This document shows, piece by piece, positions 1 through 8,302 of a stretch of DNA of 43,105 nt. The DNA lies in the NCBI GenBank assembly GCA_031260455.1, contig JAIRJW010000026.1, forward strand, positions 1 through 43,105. The letters are read 5' to 3'. The DNA comes from Fluviicola sp. (lineage in GTDB: Bacteria > Bacteroidota > Bacteroidia > Flavobacteriales_D > Crocinitomicaceae). Numbering within the stretch: position 1 is the first letter of the stretch; every line of letters begins with the position of its first letter. Both the position numbers and the translations under genes were made by a program. The notes under the pieces were generated by a model. The model was not told the DNA's origin. It saw only the letters and a program-made list of their open reading frames with translations, and ran no database searches.

Positions 1-22
1 TTTAACCCGCAAACAATAGCTT

Positions 23-532
23 ATGAAAGGAAGAACAATTTTATTTTTTCTTGGTTTTTGCCTGATGCTGTCAGCATGTAAAAAAGAAATCGGGAAAAAG
101 GAATACACAATGACTTTCAGATTTGAAAGTGGTGATGAGATCAGTTTGACAGGTAAAATCTTTGAGAAATACAAAAAGAATAAAAAGTACCTGAGTGAGA
201 TTGATGGCGGGTATCCCCTTATACTTATCGACGGGAGGGGATTGTATATGGAGTTTCGCAACAATAATACGACAATAGCATTAAAAACATCAGACAAGAA
301 ATTGATTTGCAACGACAATTGGAACTTTATGTTCAAAAATCCAACCATATTTGCCAATAATCAATCCGGATTAGTTACCGGAAACGTGGAGATGGAGGGA
401 ACGTATACACAAAAAGGACGGGCTTACACCGTAGAAAACGGAGATTTCAAGTTTTATTGGCGTAATGCGGATGAAGATTTCGGCATGAATGATACGATCC
501 TGAAAGGCAAGTGGACTTTGAAGCGGAGCTAA
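23..532 (+). CDS. Hypothetical lipoprotein
   Basis: I do not recognise this 169-residue protein. Its N-terminus is a clear lipoprotein signal: a basic start, a hydrophobic stretch rich in Phe and Leu, then the lipobox LSAC with the lipidated Cys at about residue 19, followed by Lys-Lys-Glu. It should therefore be exported and anchored to a membrane by a lipid. The mature part is polar, has no membrane segment and contains alternating short beta-like stretches; no catalytic motif is visible. It lies at the left edge of the window, so its upstream operon context is unknown. A hairpin with a T-run follows 12 bases after the stop, so it ends its transcript. Lipoprotein status is secure; function is unknown. 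Confidence 0.75.
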   Translation: MKGRTILFFLGFCLMLSACKKEIGKKEYTMTFRFESGDEISLTGKIFEKYKKNKKYLSEIDGGYPLILIDGRGLYMEFRNNNTTIALKTSDKKLICNDNWNFMFKNPTIFANNQSGLVTGNVEMEGTYTQKGRAYTVENGDFKFYWRNADEDFGMNDTILKGKWTLKRS

Positions 533-544
533 TCTAATGTAATT

Positions 545-608
545 GACAGAACCCGGTTGAATTTGAATCGTTGTTCCGGTTCGGATTTGACTGGGTACTG
601 TCTTTTTT
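545..608 (+). terminator. Rho-independent terminator after the lipoprotein gene
   Basis: GACAGAACCC at 545-554 pairs with GGGTACTGTC at 593-602 with one internal A/A mismatch. Six T follow directly at 603-608. The loop is long (38 nt), which lowers confidence. Confidence 0.5.
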
Positions 609-632
609 CCCTTATTTTAAAATTCACTGACA

Positions 633-724
633 ATGAAACGAAGCATATTCAAGTGCTGAAGCCCTGGACTCCTCTTTTAGTGATCTTGCCTTCCTGTAAA
701 AAAGAACGGCGGGCTCAGGAGTAA
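633..724 (+). pseudogene. Possible remnant of a lipoprotein gene, frameshifted
   Basis: ATG at 633 opens MKRSIFKC and then meets a stop at 657-659. In another frame the following bases read as a hydrophobic run (LLVILP) and a Ser-Cys-Lys-Lys-Glu lipobox-like end, stopping at 722-724. Joined by one frameshift, this looks like a lipoprotein signal peptide similar in style to the first gene of the window, followed by almost nothing. This is a weak call, because such a short stretch could arise by chance. Confidence 0.25.
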
Positions 725-994
725 CACGTAAAATTTGAACAATAATCGAAACAAATCGAATTATTGCCTCTTTTCTTACCCTTTATTACGACTGAATTAA
801 TTTTTTATCAAGCATGAATTTCCTGCCCCGAACAGACATTGACGGAGGAATTGAATATACACACTATAACAATAAAGCGATTCGATAAACAAGTATTCTG
901 TCCTCTTTTTCAACAGGAACAGACATATTTGTCCAAAATATCCGGAATAATAGGATGCCTTCTTTCCAACTTTTCCTAACTTCGTGCCATCTTA

Positions 995-1729
995 GTGAAA
1001 ATGAAAAACAGCATAAAATATATTTTGCAGAAAATGATGGGTTTGAATACCTATTTGTATGTGTTTGCGCTGTATAAAATCAGAACGCTGCGCTCCGATA
1101 AAAAGGAAAATGACTTTTTTACGTTTCTTTCCTTATTGAAAGATGGCAAGGGCGATGTGTTGGATATTGGAGCAAACCTGGGGATTATGACTGTGCACCT
1201 GGCAAATAAACTGCCCAATACGACGATCCATGCCTTTGAACCAATGCCGACCAATGTAGGCATTCTGAAACGCATTATCGCAAAATTCAAGCTGAAAAAG
1301 ACTAAAATTCATGAAATTGCATTGGGAAATGAATCCGGAATGGCAAAAATGGTCTTGCCACTGAACGGGCAGACTGTCATGCAGGGACTAAGTCATATTA
1401 AACATGAAACAATTACCGAATGGAATGACGGCCGGGAGGTGGATGTAAAACTGGATAGGCTGGATAATATTCTGAATGGTCAACCGATCCAGGCAATCAA
1501 AATAGACATTGAAAATTTTGAATATTTTGCCCTGAAAGGAGCAAACCGCATTTTAACCTCCAATAAACCAATTATTTACGCTGAATTATGGAATAACGAA
1601 AACAGGTCCAATTGTTTTGAGTATCTGAAATCGTTCAACTATTCCGTTTACGTCGGGGAAAATAACCGGATTGTTCCGTTTGATTCCTCTAAACATGACA
1701 CTCAAAACTTCATCTTCATCGCAGAATAA
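995..1729 (+). CDS. FkbM family SAM-dependent methyltransferase
   Basis: This is a methyltransferase of the FkbM family, 244 residues. Residues 55-63 (VLDIGANLG) are the glycine-rich SAM-binding motif I, HAFEP at about 79-83 is the acidic end of strand 2, and KIDIENFE at about 169-176 is the FkbM-type motif (usually KIDVEGHE; here Gly-His is replaced by Asn-Phe). Members O-methylate sugars or other small substrates and are common in surface-polysaccharide clusters. The flippase and epimerase genes downstream on the same strand support such a role. The first possible start is GTG at 995; ATG at 1001, two codons later, is equally plausible. The actual substrate cannot be read from the sequence. 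Confidence 0.85.
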   Translation: MKMKNSIKYILQKMMGLNTYLYVFALYKIRTLRSDKKENDFFTFLSLLKDGKGDVLDIGANLGIMTVHLANKLPNTTIHAFEPMPTNVGILKRIIAKFKLKKTKIHEIALGNESGMAKMVLPLNGQTVMQGLSHIKHETITEWNDGREVDVKLDRLDNILNGQPIQAIKIDIENFEYFALKGANRILTSNKPIIYAELWNNENRSNCFEYLKSFNYSVYVGENNRIVPFDSSKHDTQNFIFIAE

Positions 1730-1738
1730 CCCCGGCTA

Positions 1739-3187
1739 ATGCAAAAACTGTTTTTAAAAGGATTAGGCATTACACTGTTATTAAACTTGTTGGTGAAGCC
1801 TGCTACCATTTTCCTGGTCGATATAAAAATGCAGAACGAGCTGGGACTTAATTCGTACGGAATTTTCCAGACGATGCTGAATTTCACCTTTCTTTTTTCC
1901 ATGTTGCTGGATATGGGAATTACGAATTTCATGACGCGTATGATTGCTCAGCATCCGCACATGATCCACAAATACAGCAACCGTTTGTTTACTTTTCGTC
2001 TGATCCTGGTATTCATTTATGTGACCTGGACCGTTTCGCTCTTTTTCATCCTGCATTTTCCACTGGCGTGGTTATGGGTGCTCGGAGCGTTGATTATGCA
2101 CCAGGTGAGTATTATTACGGTGAATTACGTGCGCGCTTACACCGGAGGTTTGCTGAAATTCGGGCTGGATGCGATGCTTTCCGTTGTGGAACGAAGTGTT
2201 TACTTCATTTTTGGCGGAATCCTGATGTATACGACTTTGGTTGAACCGGTTTCTTTGGGATGGTTTGTTTTTGCCTTTGTGAGTTCTTCCGGAATGTCGC
2301 TCGTGGTTGCTACATTGATCTACCTGCGCATTGTGGCATGGCCAAAAATTCATTGGGATCCGGATTTTTTCAGAGCAATTTTCAGACAATCTTATCCTTA
2401 TGCCATCCTGGTCATCATCATGATGCTTACATCGCGGCTGGATGCGGTTTTCCTGGAAAAATTGCATCCGGAAGGAACTGTTCAGGTTTCGTATTATACT
2501 CAAAGTTTCCGGCTGCTGGATGCCTGCTGGATGTTTGCAGTTCTGTTCGGAAGCATTCTGCTGCCGGTTTTTTCCCGCGTCCTGAAAGATAACGGTTCCA
2601 CAACCGGAATTATGACCAGTGCTCTGAATATTCTTTTTTCGGGAGGTGTTCTAATGATTACACTCACGATCGGAATTAAGGAGTTTATCTTTAGCAATTT
2701 ATATCAGGACGCGAACTGGTTCTCATACAATGCCTGGATTTTTCATTCGATTACATTCATCCCGATGTGTTTCACAGTGGTATTCGGTACACTGCTGACA
2801 GCAAACGGATCCTTGAGAACCCTCAACCAGATTGCACTATTGTCGCTGATTACCATGTGTGTGCTGAATGTGATCCTGATCCCGTTTTTCGGAGCGGTAG
2901 GAGCAGCAATTGCTTCACTGGTGGCGCAATCCACGTTGGGAATCTTGCAATACCTGGTAGTTCGTTACCGCATGAAACACCGCCTGGCGGCAAATACCTG
3001 GCTCAAGCTGATCATTATGAGCGCGTTGATGGTCGCGCTTATGTTTCTGGAAATTCGTTTCCATTGGAATGAATTTTATTATATCCTTGGAATCGGCCTA
3101 CTTTGGGTAGTACTGGTTTTCGGACTGAAGATTATCGATGTGGCCCAGGTGCTGAAAATGCTTGATAACAAGAGCAAAGAGGACTAA
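1739..3187 (+). CDS. Polysaccharide flippase (MOP superfamily, Wzx-like)
   Basis: This 482-residue integral membrane protein has roughly 12-14 hydrophobic segments spread along its whole length. The N-terminal part (about residues 1-75), with DIKMQNELGLNSYGIF followed by a MLDMG motif, is typical of lipopolysaccharide/teichoic-type flippases of the MOP exporter superfamily. Such proteins move lipid-linked oligosaccharides across the inner membrane. The gene begins 9 bases after the FkbM methyltransferase stop, so the two are very likely co-transcribed. The sugar-epimerase gene follows 57 bases later with its own promoter motif. No ligase or polymerase lies in this block; one is found 34 kb away at 37665. 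The transporter class is secure and the substrate unknown. Confidence 0.85.
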   Translation: MQKLFLKGLGITLLLNLLVKPATIFLVDIKMQNELGLNSYGIFQTMLNFTFLFSMLLDMGITNFMTRMIAQHPHMIHKYSNRLFTFRLILVFIYVTWTVSLFFILHFPLAWLWVLGALIMHQVSIITVNYVRAYTGGLLKFGLDAMLSVVERSVYFIFGGILMYTTLVEPVSLGWFVFAFVSSSGMSLVVATLIYLRIVAWPKIHWDPDFFRAIFRQSYPYAILVIIMMLTSRLDAVFLEKLHPEGTVQVSYYTQSFRLLDACWMFAVLFGSILLPVFSRVLKDNGSTTGIMTSALNILFSGGVLMITLTIGIKEFIFSNLYQDANWFSYNAWIFHSITFIPMCFTVVFGTLLTANGSLRTLNQIALLSLITMCVLNVILIPFFGAVGAAIASLVAQSTLGILQYLVVRYRMKHRLAANTWLKLIIMSALMVALMFLEIRFHWNEFYYILGIGLLWVVLVFGLKIIDVAQVLKMLDNKSKED

Positions 3188-3229
3188 GCATTATTGCGCG
3201 CAAAATGCACGATGATGATTACTTTGAAT

Positions 3230-3237
3230 TATCTTTG
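3230..3237 (+). promoter_or_regulatory. Bacteroidota -7 promoter motif for the epimerase gene
   Basis: TATCTTTG matches the TAnnTTTG consensus of the Bacteroidota primary sigma factor and ends 7 bases before the ATG at 3245. No clean upstream -33 TTTG is seen. It implies a very short or absent 5' leader. Confidence 0.5.
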
Positions 3238-3244
3238 ATCCTGC

Positions 3245-4270
3245 ATGAAAGAAAAGAAAGAAATTCTTGTTACAGGCGGAACGGGATTCATTGGTTCCCA
3301 TACGGTTGTCGAGTTGTTGGAATTGGGTTATCAGCCGGTCATTTTTGACAATTGTTCCAACTCCAGTAAAGCCATCATAAAGCAAATTGCCCTGATTACC
3401 GGAAAAGAATGCGCTTTTTACAAAGGAGATATGCGCGACAAAGCCTTGCTGCGGTCCGTTTTCGAAAAGTATTCTATTCAGGGAGTTATTCATTTTGCGG
3501 CCTGTAAAGCGGTTGCCGAATCCGTCGCAAAGCCTTTGCATTACTATGACAACAATTTGATTTCATTGCTGAACCTGTTTGCCTGCATGGAGGAATTCCA
3601 GGTCAATAAGCTGGTGTTTTCGTCTTCGTGTACGGTTTATGGAGTTGAAAACAGCATTGAGCCGCTGAACGAAACCATGCCAATGGGAAAACCGAATTCA
3701 CCTTATGGCTGGACCAAGTGGATGGCAGAACAAATGCTCATCGATATTGCCGGAAAAAGTGCTCTCAGGCCGGTTATTCTGCGCTATTTTAACCCAATTG
3801 GTGCCCATCCTGGCGGGAAACTTGGAGAAATGCCGAATGGTGTTCCGAATAATGTGCTTCCGTACATTACGCAGACTGCGGCAGGATTGCGTGAAGAGCT
3901 CACTATTTTCGGAAATGATTACCAAACCCCTGACGGAACCTGTGTCCGCGATTACATTCACGTGACGGATGTGGCAAAAGCACATGTCCGTGCGCTGGAA
4001 TTTCCCGTAGAAGGCACATTGGATGTTTTTAACCTGGGAACAGGAAAAGGAACTTCGGTCCTGGAGTTGGTTCGGATTTTCGAAAAGCTGACCGGGAAAC
4101 CGTTGAATTACAGATTTGGGGCGAGAAGACCAGGAGATGTAGATGCCTTGTATGCAGATGTGTCGAAAGCAAAGAAATTTTTGAACTGGAATACTGAAAG
4201 AACCATTGAAGATGCTATTTTAGATGCCTGGAAATGGGAACAATACCGCTTGAAAAATGAAATTTTTTAA
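3245..4270 (+). CDS. galE: UDP-glucose 4-epimerase
   Basis: This is a short-chain dehydrogenase/reductase of the extended class, 341 residues, the usual length for GalE. Residues 11-17 (GGTGFIG) form the NAD-binding Rossmann motif. SSSCTVYG at 126-133 and YGWTK at 154-158 supply the catalytic Ser/Tyr/Lys. The segment KAVAESVAKPLHYYDNN is highly characteristic of GalE. The enzyme interconverts UDP-glucose and UDP-galactose in the cytoplasm and feeds sugar-nucleotide supply for surface polysaccharide, consistent with the flippase and methyltransferase just upstream. Its last 14 bases overlap the start of the next gene. Substrate range (glucose versus N-acetyl forms) cannot be decided by eye. 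Confidence 0.93.
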   Translation: MKEKKEILVTGGTGFIGSHTVVELLELGYQPVIFDNCSNSSKAIIKQIALITGKECAFYKGDMRDKALLRSVFEKYSIQGVIHFAACKAVAESVAKPLHYYDNNLISLLNLFACMEEFQVNKLVFSSSCTVYGVENSIEPLNETMPMGKPNSPYGWTKWMAEQMLIDIAGKSALRPVILRYFNPIGAHPGGKLGEMPNGVPNNVLPYITQTAAGLREELTIFGNDYQTPDGTCVRDYIHVTDVAKAHVRALEFPVEGTLDVFNLGTGKGTSVLELVRIFEKLTGKPLNYRFGARRPGDVDALYADVSKAKKFLNWNTERTIEDAILDAWKWEQYRLKNEIF

Positions 4271-4991
4271 ACTGCTTGTCTGTCTTCTGATGGTGGTTCG
4301 GGGTCTTGCGCAGCCACATGGCAAAGATTCCAGTTTCGTTTCAGGATACCGTCCGGGTTTCATGTGGTACAATACGGGCTGGAGGCCAGCAAAAGTAGGG
4401 AAATTGCGGAAATACGATCGTTTGATTCTGGATGTCACTTACAATCAGCTGCTGCCGGGAAGTATCAAACAAAATGCGGCGCGTTCTTTCGGATGCAATG
4501 TCAATACGATGTGGGATATTCCCATTACAAACGGAAATACAGTTTCTTTCGGGATCGGGCTGGCCTATAAATTCCAGAAAACCGGTCCAAAAGGGCTCTT
4601 TTTCAGAGATAGTTCGGAAAAATATACTCACTTTTATGTGGACTCAGGTTACACGAACTACCGCAAAAATACATTCGGGAATCACATGCTCGCTATCCCG
4701 GTGGAATTTCGTTTCCGGACTCCCCGGTGGCAGCACTTTAAAGTACATTTGGGAGCTTCGGTAGGATATCGTCTGCAAACGTTCCAAAAGTTGTGGGAAC
4801 AGGACAAACATCGTCCTTTCAAAGACAAAGATCTGCCGGATGTAAACGGATTGGTTTACGGAGTACATCTGCGGATTGGGATCCGGAACCTGGCACTGTA
4901 TGCAGATTATACAATTGCACCGCAATTCAGGAGTGGTAAAAGTGACAAAATCAACTCCCTGGCTTTCGGCTTGTCACTTTCGATTTTTTAG
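4257..4991 (+). CDS. Outer-membrane beta-barrel protein (porin-like)
   Basis: This 244-residue protein opens with a signal peptide (basic residues, hydrophobic core, cleavage expected after a Leu-Ala-Gln near residue 19). The rest is a string of alternating amphipathic strands rich in Tyr, Phe and Gly, including a run reading FGIGLAYKFQ, and it ends in a hydrophobic strand with a terminal Phe. This pattern fits the small outer-membrane barrel families common in Bacteroidota (for example the OMP_b-brl_2 group). The ATG overlaps the last 14 bases of galE, so translation is probably coupled, though a functional link to the epimerase is not obvious. The next gene, mreC, has its own promoter motif. 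Barrel class likely; role unknown. Confidence 0.65.
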   Translation: MKFFKLLVCLLMVVRGLAQPHGKDSSFVSGYRPGFMWYNTGWRPAKVGKLRKYDRLILDVTYNQLLPGSIKQNAARSFGCNVNTMWDIPITNGNTVSFGIGLAYKFQKTGPKGLFFRDSSEKYTHFYVDSGYTNYRKNTFGNHMLAIPVEFRFRTPRWQHFKVHLGASVGYRLQTFQKLWEQDKHRPFKDKDLPDVNGLVYGVHLRIGIRNLALYADYTIAPQFRSGKSDKINSLAFGLSLSIF

Positions 4992-5045
4992 AGAGTATTG
5001 TCAAATAAAAATTCATCCGGCACATTAGAAAATCGTTTATCTGAC

Positions 5046-5053
5046 TAATTTTG
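5046..5053 (+). promoter_or_regulatory. Bacteroidota -7 promoter motif for mreC
   Basis: TAATTTTG fits TAnnTTTG and ends 4 bases before the mreC ATG at 5058. This shows that the mreC-mreD-mrdA-rodA block can be transcribed independently of mreB, which lies elsewhere. A leaderless or nearly leaderless transcript is inferred. Confidence 0.5.
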
Positions 5054-5057
5054 TGGC

Positions 5058-5906
5058 ATGCGCAATTTGATCGCTTTTTTCAAACGATTTCAGATTTTTC
5101 TGGTTTTTGTGCTGCTCCAAGTAGTAGCACTTTCTGCGTATGTCCGGTATTCCGATTTTGCCCGCCTTCAATTTTTTTCCAGTGCATCTAAAATCAACGG
5201 TGTATTATTTGAAATGAGAAATGCCATTACCAAGCATTTTAACCTGGAAAAAACAAACCGGAAACTGGAATGGGAAAATGCGCAATTGAGAGCTAAACTT
5301 AAAGAATCGAACTACAAAACCGGTCGCGATTTCATCCAAATCGAAGACACGAATTACCACCAGCAATACCAGTACATTCCGGCGGTAGTGATTGATAATA
5401 CATACGATAAGCGCAACAATTACATGACGATTGATATCGGCAGGAACCACGGAATCCAGAAAGGATGGGGTGTGATTTCTTCGAAAGGAGTTGTGGGAAT
5501 TGTGCATCTGGTGGGAGAATCCTACGCTGTGGTGAAAACGATCCTGTCGAAAAATATCAATGTGGATGTCAGTATGTACGATGGCGGAGCTTTCGGGTTG
5601 TTGAAATGGGATGGCGTGAACCCTAAAATCTGCCAGGTTACGGGAATTTCCAATGATATTTCCATTAAAAAATTCACTAGAGTGATTACCCGCGGAGGAT
5701 CCGGAATTTATCCGAAAGGTATTCCGGTAGGCGTCATTACGAAACGAAAATCGATTGAAGGAAAACCATTGTGGGATCTGCAGGTCAGAATTGCAGAAGA
5801 TTTCCGAACGATTCAGAATGTATACGTGATCAAGAACGTTATGCTGGATGAGTTGCAGGATCTGGAAGAAAAAATTCCTGTGGATAAAGAAGAGGAAGAA
5901 TTGTAA
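5058..5906 (+). CDS. mreC: Rod shape-determining protein MreC
   Basis: MreC, 282 residues, is the periplasmic scaffold of the elongasome that links MreB filaments to the wall synthases PBP2 and RodA. A single membrane segment lies at about residues 10-28, followed by a charged coiled-coil region (about 55-90) and then the beta-rich MreC core. In the core, the segment IDIGRNHGIQKGWGVISSKG is the family's hallmark. A charged Glu-rich tail ends the protein. The next gene, mreD, starts with GTG on the base right after the mreC stop. The order mreC-mreD-mrdA-rodA is normal for Bacteroidota, but mreB is not upstream as expected; it is at 17848. Confidence 0.93.
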   Translation: MRNLIAFFKRFQIFLVFVLLQVVALSAYVRYSDFARLQFFSSASKINGVLFEMRNAITKHFNLEKTNRKLEWENAQLRAKLKESNYKTGRDFIQIEDTNYHQQYQYIPAVVIDNTYDKRNNYMTIDIGRNHGIQKGWGVISSKGVVGIVHLVGESYAVVKTILSKNINVDVSMYDGGAFGLLKWDGVNPKICQVTGISNDISIKKFTRVITRGGSGIYPKGIPVGVITKRKSIEGKPLWDLQVRIAEDFRTIQNVYVIKNVMLDELQDLEEKIPVDKEEEEL

Positions 5907-6425
5907 GTGAATATTTTTGTTTTAAATAGCATTCGTTTTGTGTTGTTTGTACTGCTCCAGGTACTCGTTCTGAATAATGTGGAACCGGGATTGGGCTTGT
6001 ATGTGATGATCTATCCCTTGTTTATTTTCATGCTTCCTTTTCAAATGGGGACCGTGCCGCTGATGCTTCTGAGTTTTGCATTCGGTTTGGTGATAGATTC
6101 CTTTTCGAATACTTTTGGATTACATGCTTCCAGTGCCGTTGTAATGGCATTTTTCCGGCCGGTTATTTTTAAATGGCTCTCTCCGAGAGACGGCTACGAA
6201 AACATGGAGTCGGTCAGTGTTTATACGATGGGTGGCCGCTGGTTTCTATATGCATACGGAACGTTGCTGCTGATTCACCACACCTGGTTTTTTTCCATTG
6301 AATCCTTCAAACTGAACGAATTTGTATGGATCTTATTAAAAATTGGTTTGAGTGTACCGAGTTCCTTTTTGTTCAGTTTATTGGTGCAATTTATTTTCAT
6401 CTCTGATAAAAAAGCAATGCGATGA
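5907..6425 (+). CDS. mreD: Rod shape-determining protein MreD
   Basis: This is a small, very hydrophobic protein of 172 residues with about five to six predicted membrane segments, matching the usual MreD size. Sequence conservation in this family is low, so position is the best evidence: it sits between mreC and the PBP2 gene. A central segment (FAFGLVIDSFSNTFGLHASS) resembles the conserved G-x-x-x-D-x-x-x-x-x-x-G-x-H pattern of Bacteroidota MreD. It works in the inner membrane with MreC, MreB, PBP2 and RodA during lateral wall growth. The start is GTG, immediately after the mreC stop; its 3' end overlaps mrdA by 4 bases (ATGA), indicating coupled translation. Confidence 0.88.
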   Translation: MNIFVLNSIRFVLFVLLQVLVLNNVEPGLGLYVMIYPLFIFMLPFQMGTVPLMLLSFAFGLVIDSFSNTFGLHASSAVVMAFFRPVIFKWLSPRDGYENMESVSVYTMGGRWFLYAYGTLLLIHHTWFFSIESFKLNEFVWILLKIGLSVPSSFLFSLLVQFIFISDKKAMR

Positions 6426-8302
6426 ATCTGGGTGGAAGAAAATACGTCATCCTGGTGTTTTTTACCCTGGTTGGATCTATTTATCTGATCCGGCTTTTTT
6501 TCATGCAGGTTGTAGATGATTCCTGGAAACTGAGAGCACAGGAAATTGCTGAGAAAAGGAAAGAAATTACTCCTCCGAGGGGAATTGTTTTCGACCGGAA
6601 TGGAAAAAAAGTGGTTACTAACCGCAGTTATTATAACCTCATGATGAAAGAGGAAGATATCCACGATTTTGATACCGTTGCTTTTGCCAAACTGGTAGGC
6701 TGGACCAAACAGGAGGTGAAAGATCGTTTTTACCAGATTCGTAAAGGAGAAGGAAAATACCGTAATAAAAACACCGGGAAAGTGCAGGAAAATTATCAGA
6801 AACAGCGTGCTTATCCGTTTATCAAAGAACTTACAATTGATGAAATAACCCGGATTGCACCGCATCTGGAGAAGTTCCCGGGTTTTTTCGAAGACCTGAC
6901 ATCCATGCGGAATTACCCATATGCAGGTGGAGCGAATATTTTCGGTTATCTGAACGAAGTTTCGAAAGAAGAAATTGAAGAAGACCGCTTCTACCGCCCT
7001 GGGGATCAGATCGGGAGAGCCGGAATCGAACGGTATTACGAAAAACAGCTTCGCGGCCGAAAAGGAATCAAATACATTGTTACTTCAGCGTTAAATAACG
7101 CGATTGAGTCTTATGCTGACGGAAAATACGATACGCTGGCACAGCAGGGACCGGCTTTACATCTGGGGCTTGATATCCAGTTACAGGTTTACGGGGAAAA
7201 ACTGATGCAGAACAAACGCGGATGTATTGTTGCGATTGAACCGAAAACGGGAGAAATCCTGTCGCTGGTTTCCGCTCCGAGTTTCGATCCGAATATCTTG
7301 GTCGGAAGGCGAAATATTGGGATGAACTATCCGAAATTATTGTTGGATGAAGGAAAACCGCTGTATCCGAGGCCGTTGGCAGCAGAGTATCCTCCGGGAT
7401 CCGTTTTCAAGCTGCTGCAGTCTCTGATCGGTTTGCAGGAAGGAGTTATTACCCCGGAATCCGGTTTTCCCTGTACGAAATCCATGGTGGGGTGTCACAA
7501 TCACCCCAATGCGACTAATCTTCCGGACGGGATCAAGTATTCGTGTAACCCGTATTTTTATTATGTCATGAGGCGCATCATCCAGCAAGGAAAAAAACGA
7601 TCCATTTTTGCAGATGCGGAACTCGGTTTGAACGAGTGGTACGACTATATCATGAGCTTTGGCCTCGGAAGCCAGTTTGAAACGGATGTAACCGGAATGC
7701 GTCCGGGTCTGATTCCGAATTCGGCTTATTATGACAAATGGTACGGGCATAACACCTGGGCTTTTTCAACCATCCGTTCTATTTCTATCGGACAGGGAGA
7801 GGTGAAAGTGACGCCGCTTCAAATGGCCAATATTGTGGCAATTATTGCTAATCGCGGATGGTATTACACACCACATTTTGTGCGTTCGATCGGGAACGAC
7901 GGGCCGCTTCCGCAGTTTAAAGTAGTTCATAAAACCAAAATAGAGCCGGTTCATTATGACCCGATTATAGAAGGAATGAGAAGAGTGTGCTACGAAGCGG
8001 GTGGAACCGGGAAAAGGGCTGTTGTTGAAGGAATAACAGTTTGTGGAAAAACCGGAACAGCTCAAAACCCGCATGGGGAAGACCACTCTGTTTTCATCGC
8101 CTTTGCCCCGATGGAAAACCCGAAAATTGCGATTGCCGTATTTATTGAGAATGCAGGATTTGGTGGTGTCTGGGCAGCTCCTACGGCAAGCCTGATGATC
8201 GAAAAATACCTCAACAGGAAAGTGAAAGACAAGGCGAAGGAACAAATGATTGTTTCTGCAAACTTGTTGAATATTAAGGCGAAGCCCAAGAAGAAAAAAT
8301 AA
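6422..8302 (+). CDS. mrdA: Penicillin-binding protein 2 (elongation transpeptidase)
   Basis: Class B PBP of 626 residues that cross-links peptidoglycan during elongation. It has one N-terminal membrane anchor (about residues 8-30). The PBP-dimer domain follows, with the PPRGIVFDRNG motif at 51-61 and the D-Q-I-G-R-A-G-I-E motif at about 195-203. The transpeptidase domain carries the three active-site motifs: SVFK (nucleophile Ser327), SCN (374-376) and KTG (543-545). The segment between motifs 1 and 2 is rich in Cys and His (Cys351, Cys358, His359, His361, Cys375), which might bind metal; this is inference. The C-terminus is Lys-rich. The gene overlaps mreD by 4 bases and abuts rodA, its glycosyltransferase partner. 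Confidence 0.95.
   Translation: MNLGGRKYVILVFFTLVGSIYLIRLFFMQVVDDSWKLRAQEIAEKRKEITPPRGIVFDRNGKKVVTNRSYYNLMMKEEDIHDFDTVAFAKLVGWTKQEVKDRFYQIRKGEGKYRNKNTGKVQENYQKQRAYPFIKELTIDEITRIAPHLEKFPGFFEDLTSMRNYPYAGGANIFGYLNEVSKEEIEEDRFYRPGDQIGRAGIERYYEKQLRGRKGIKYIVTSALNNAIESYADGKYDTLAQQGPALHLGLDIQLQVYGEKLMQNKRGCIVAIEPKTGEILSLVSAPSFDPNILVGRRNIGMNYPKLLLDEGKPLYPRPLAAEYPPGSVFKLLQSLIGLQEGVITPESGFPCTKSMVGCHNHPNATNLPDGIKYSCNPYFYYVMRRIIQQGKKRSIFADAELGLNEWYDYIMSFGLGSQFETDVTGMRPGLIPNSAYYDKWYGHNTWAFSTIRSISIGQGEVKVTPLQMANIVAIIANRGWYYTPHFVRSIGNDGPLPQFKVVHKTKIEPVHYDPIIEGMRRVCYEAGGTGKRAVVEGITVCGKTGTAQNPHGEDHSVFIAFAPMENPKIAIAVFIENAGFGGVWAAPTASLMIEKYLNRKVKDKAKEQMIVSANLLNIKAKPKKKK

Larger units (their letters stand above)
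533..994. other. 462-base spacer with no intact gene
   Basis: Apart from the terminator at 545-608 and a short degenerate lipoprotein-like fragment at 633-724, I see no convincing gene. A 24-codon ATG reading frame at 814-888 has no recognisable features and is probably chance. The last 20 bases hold a near-consensus Bacteroidota -7 promoter motif, TAACTTCG at 977-984, likely serving the methyltransferase gene. Confidence 0.5.

Noticed and set aside
2072..2503. 143-residue minus-strand frame in the flippase gene
   Set aside because: It is a shadow of hydrophobic codons in a solid membrane-protein gene; its translation is a His/Asn/Arg-rich mix without domains.
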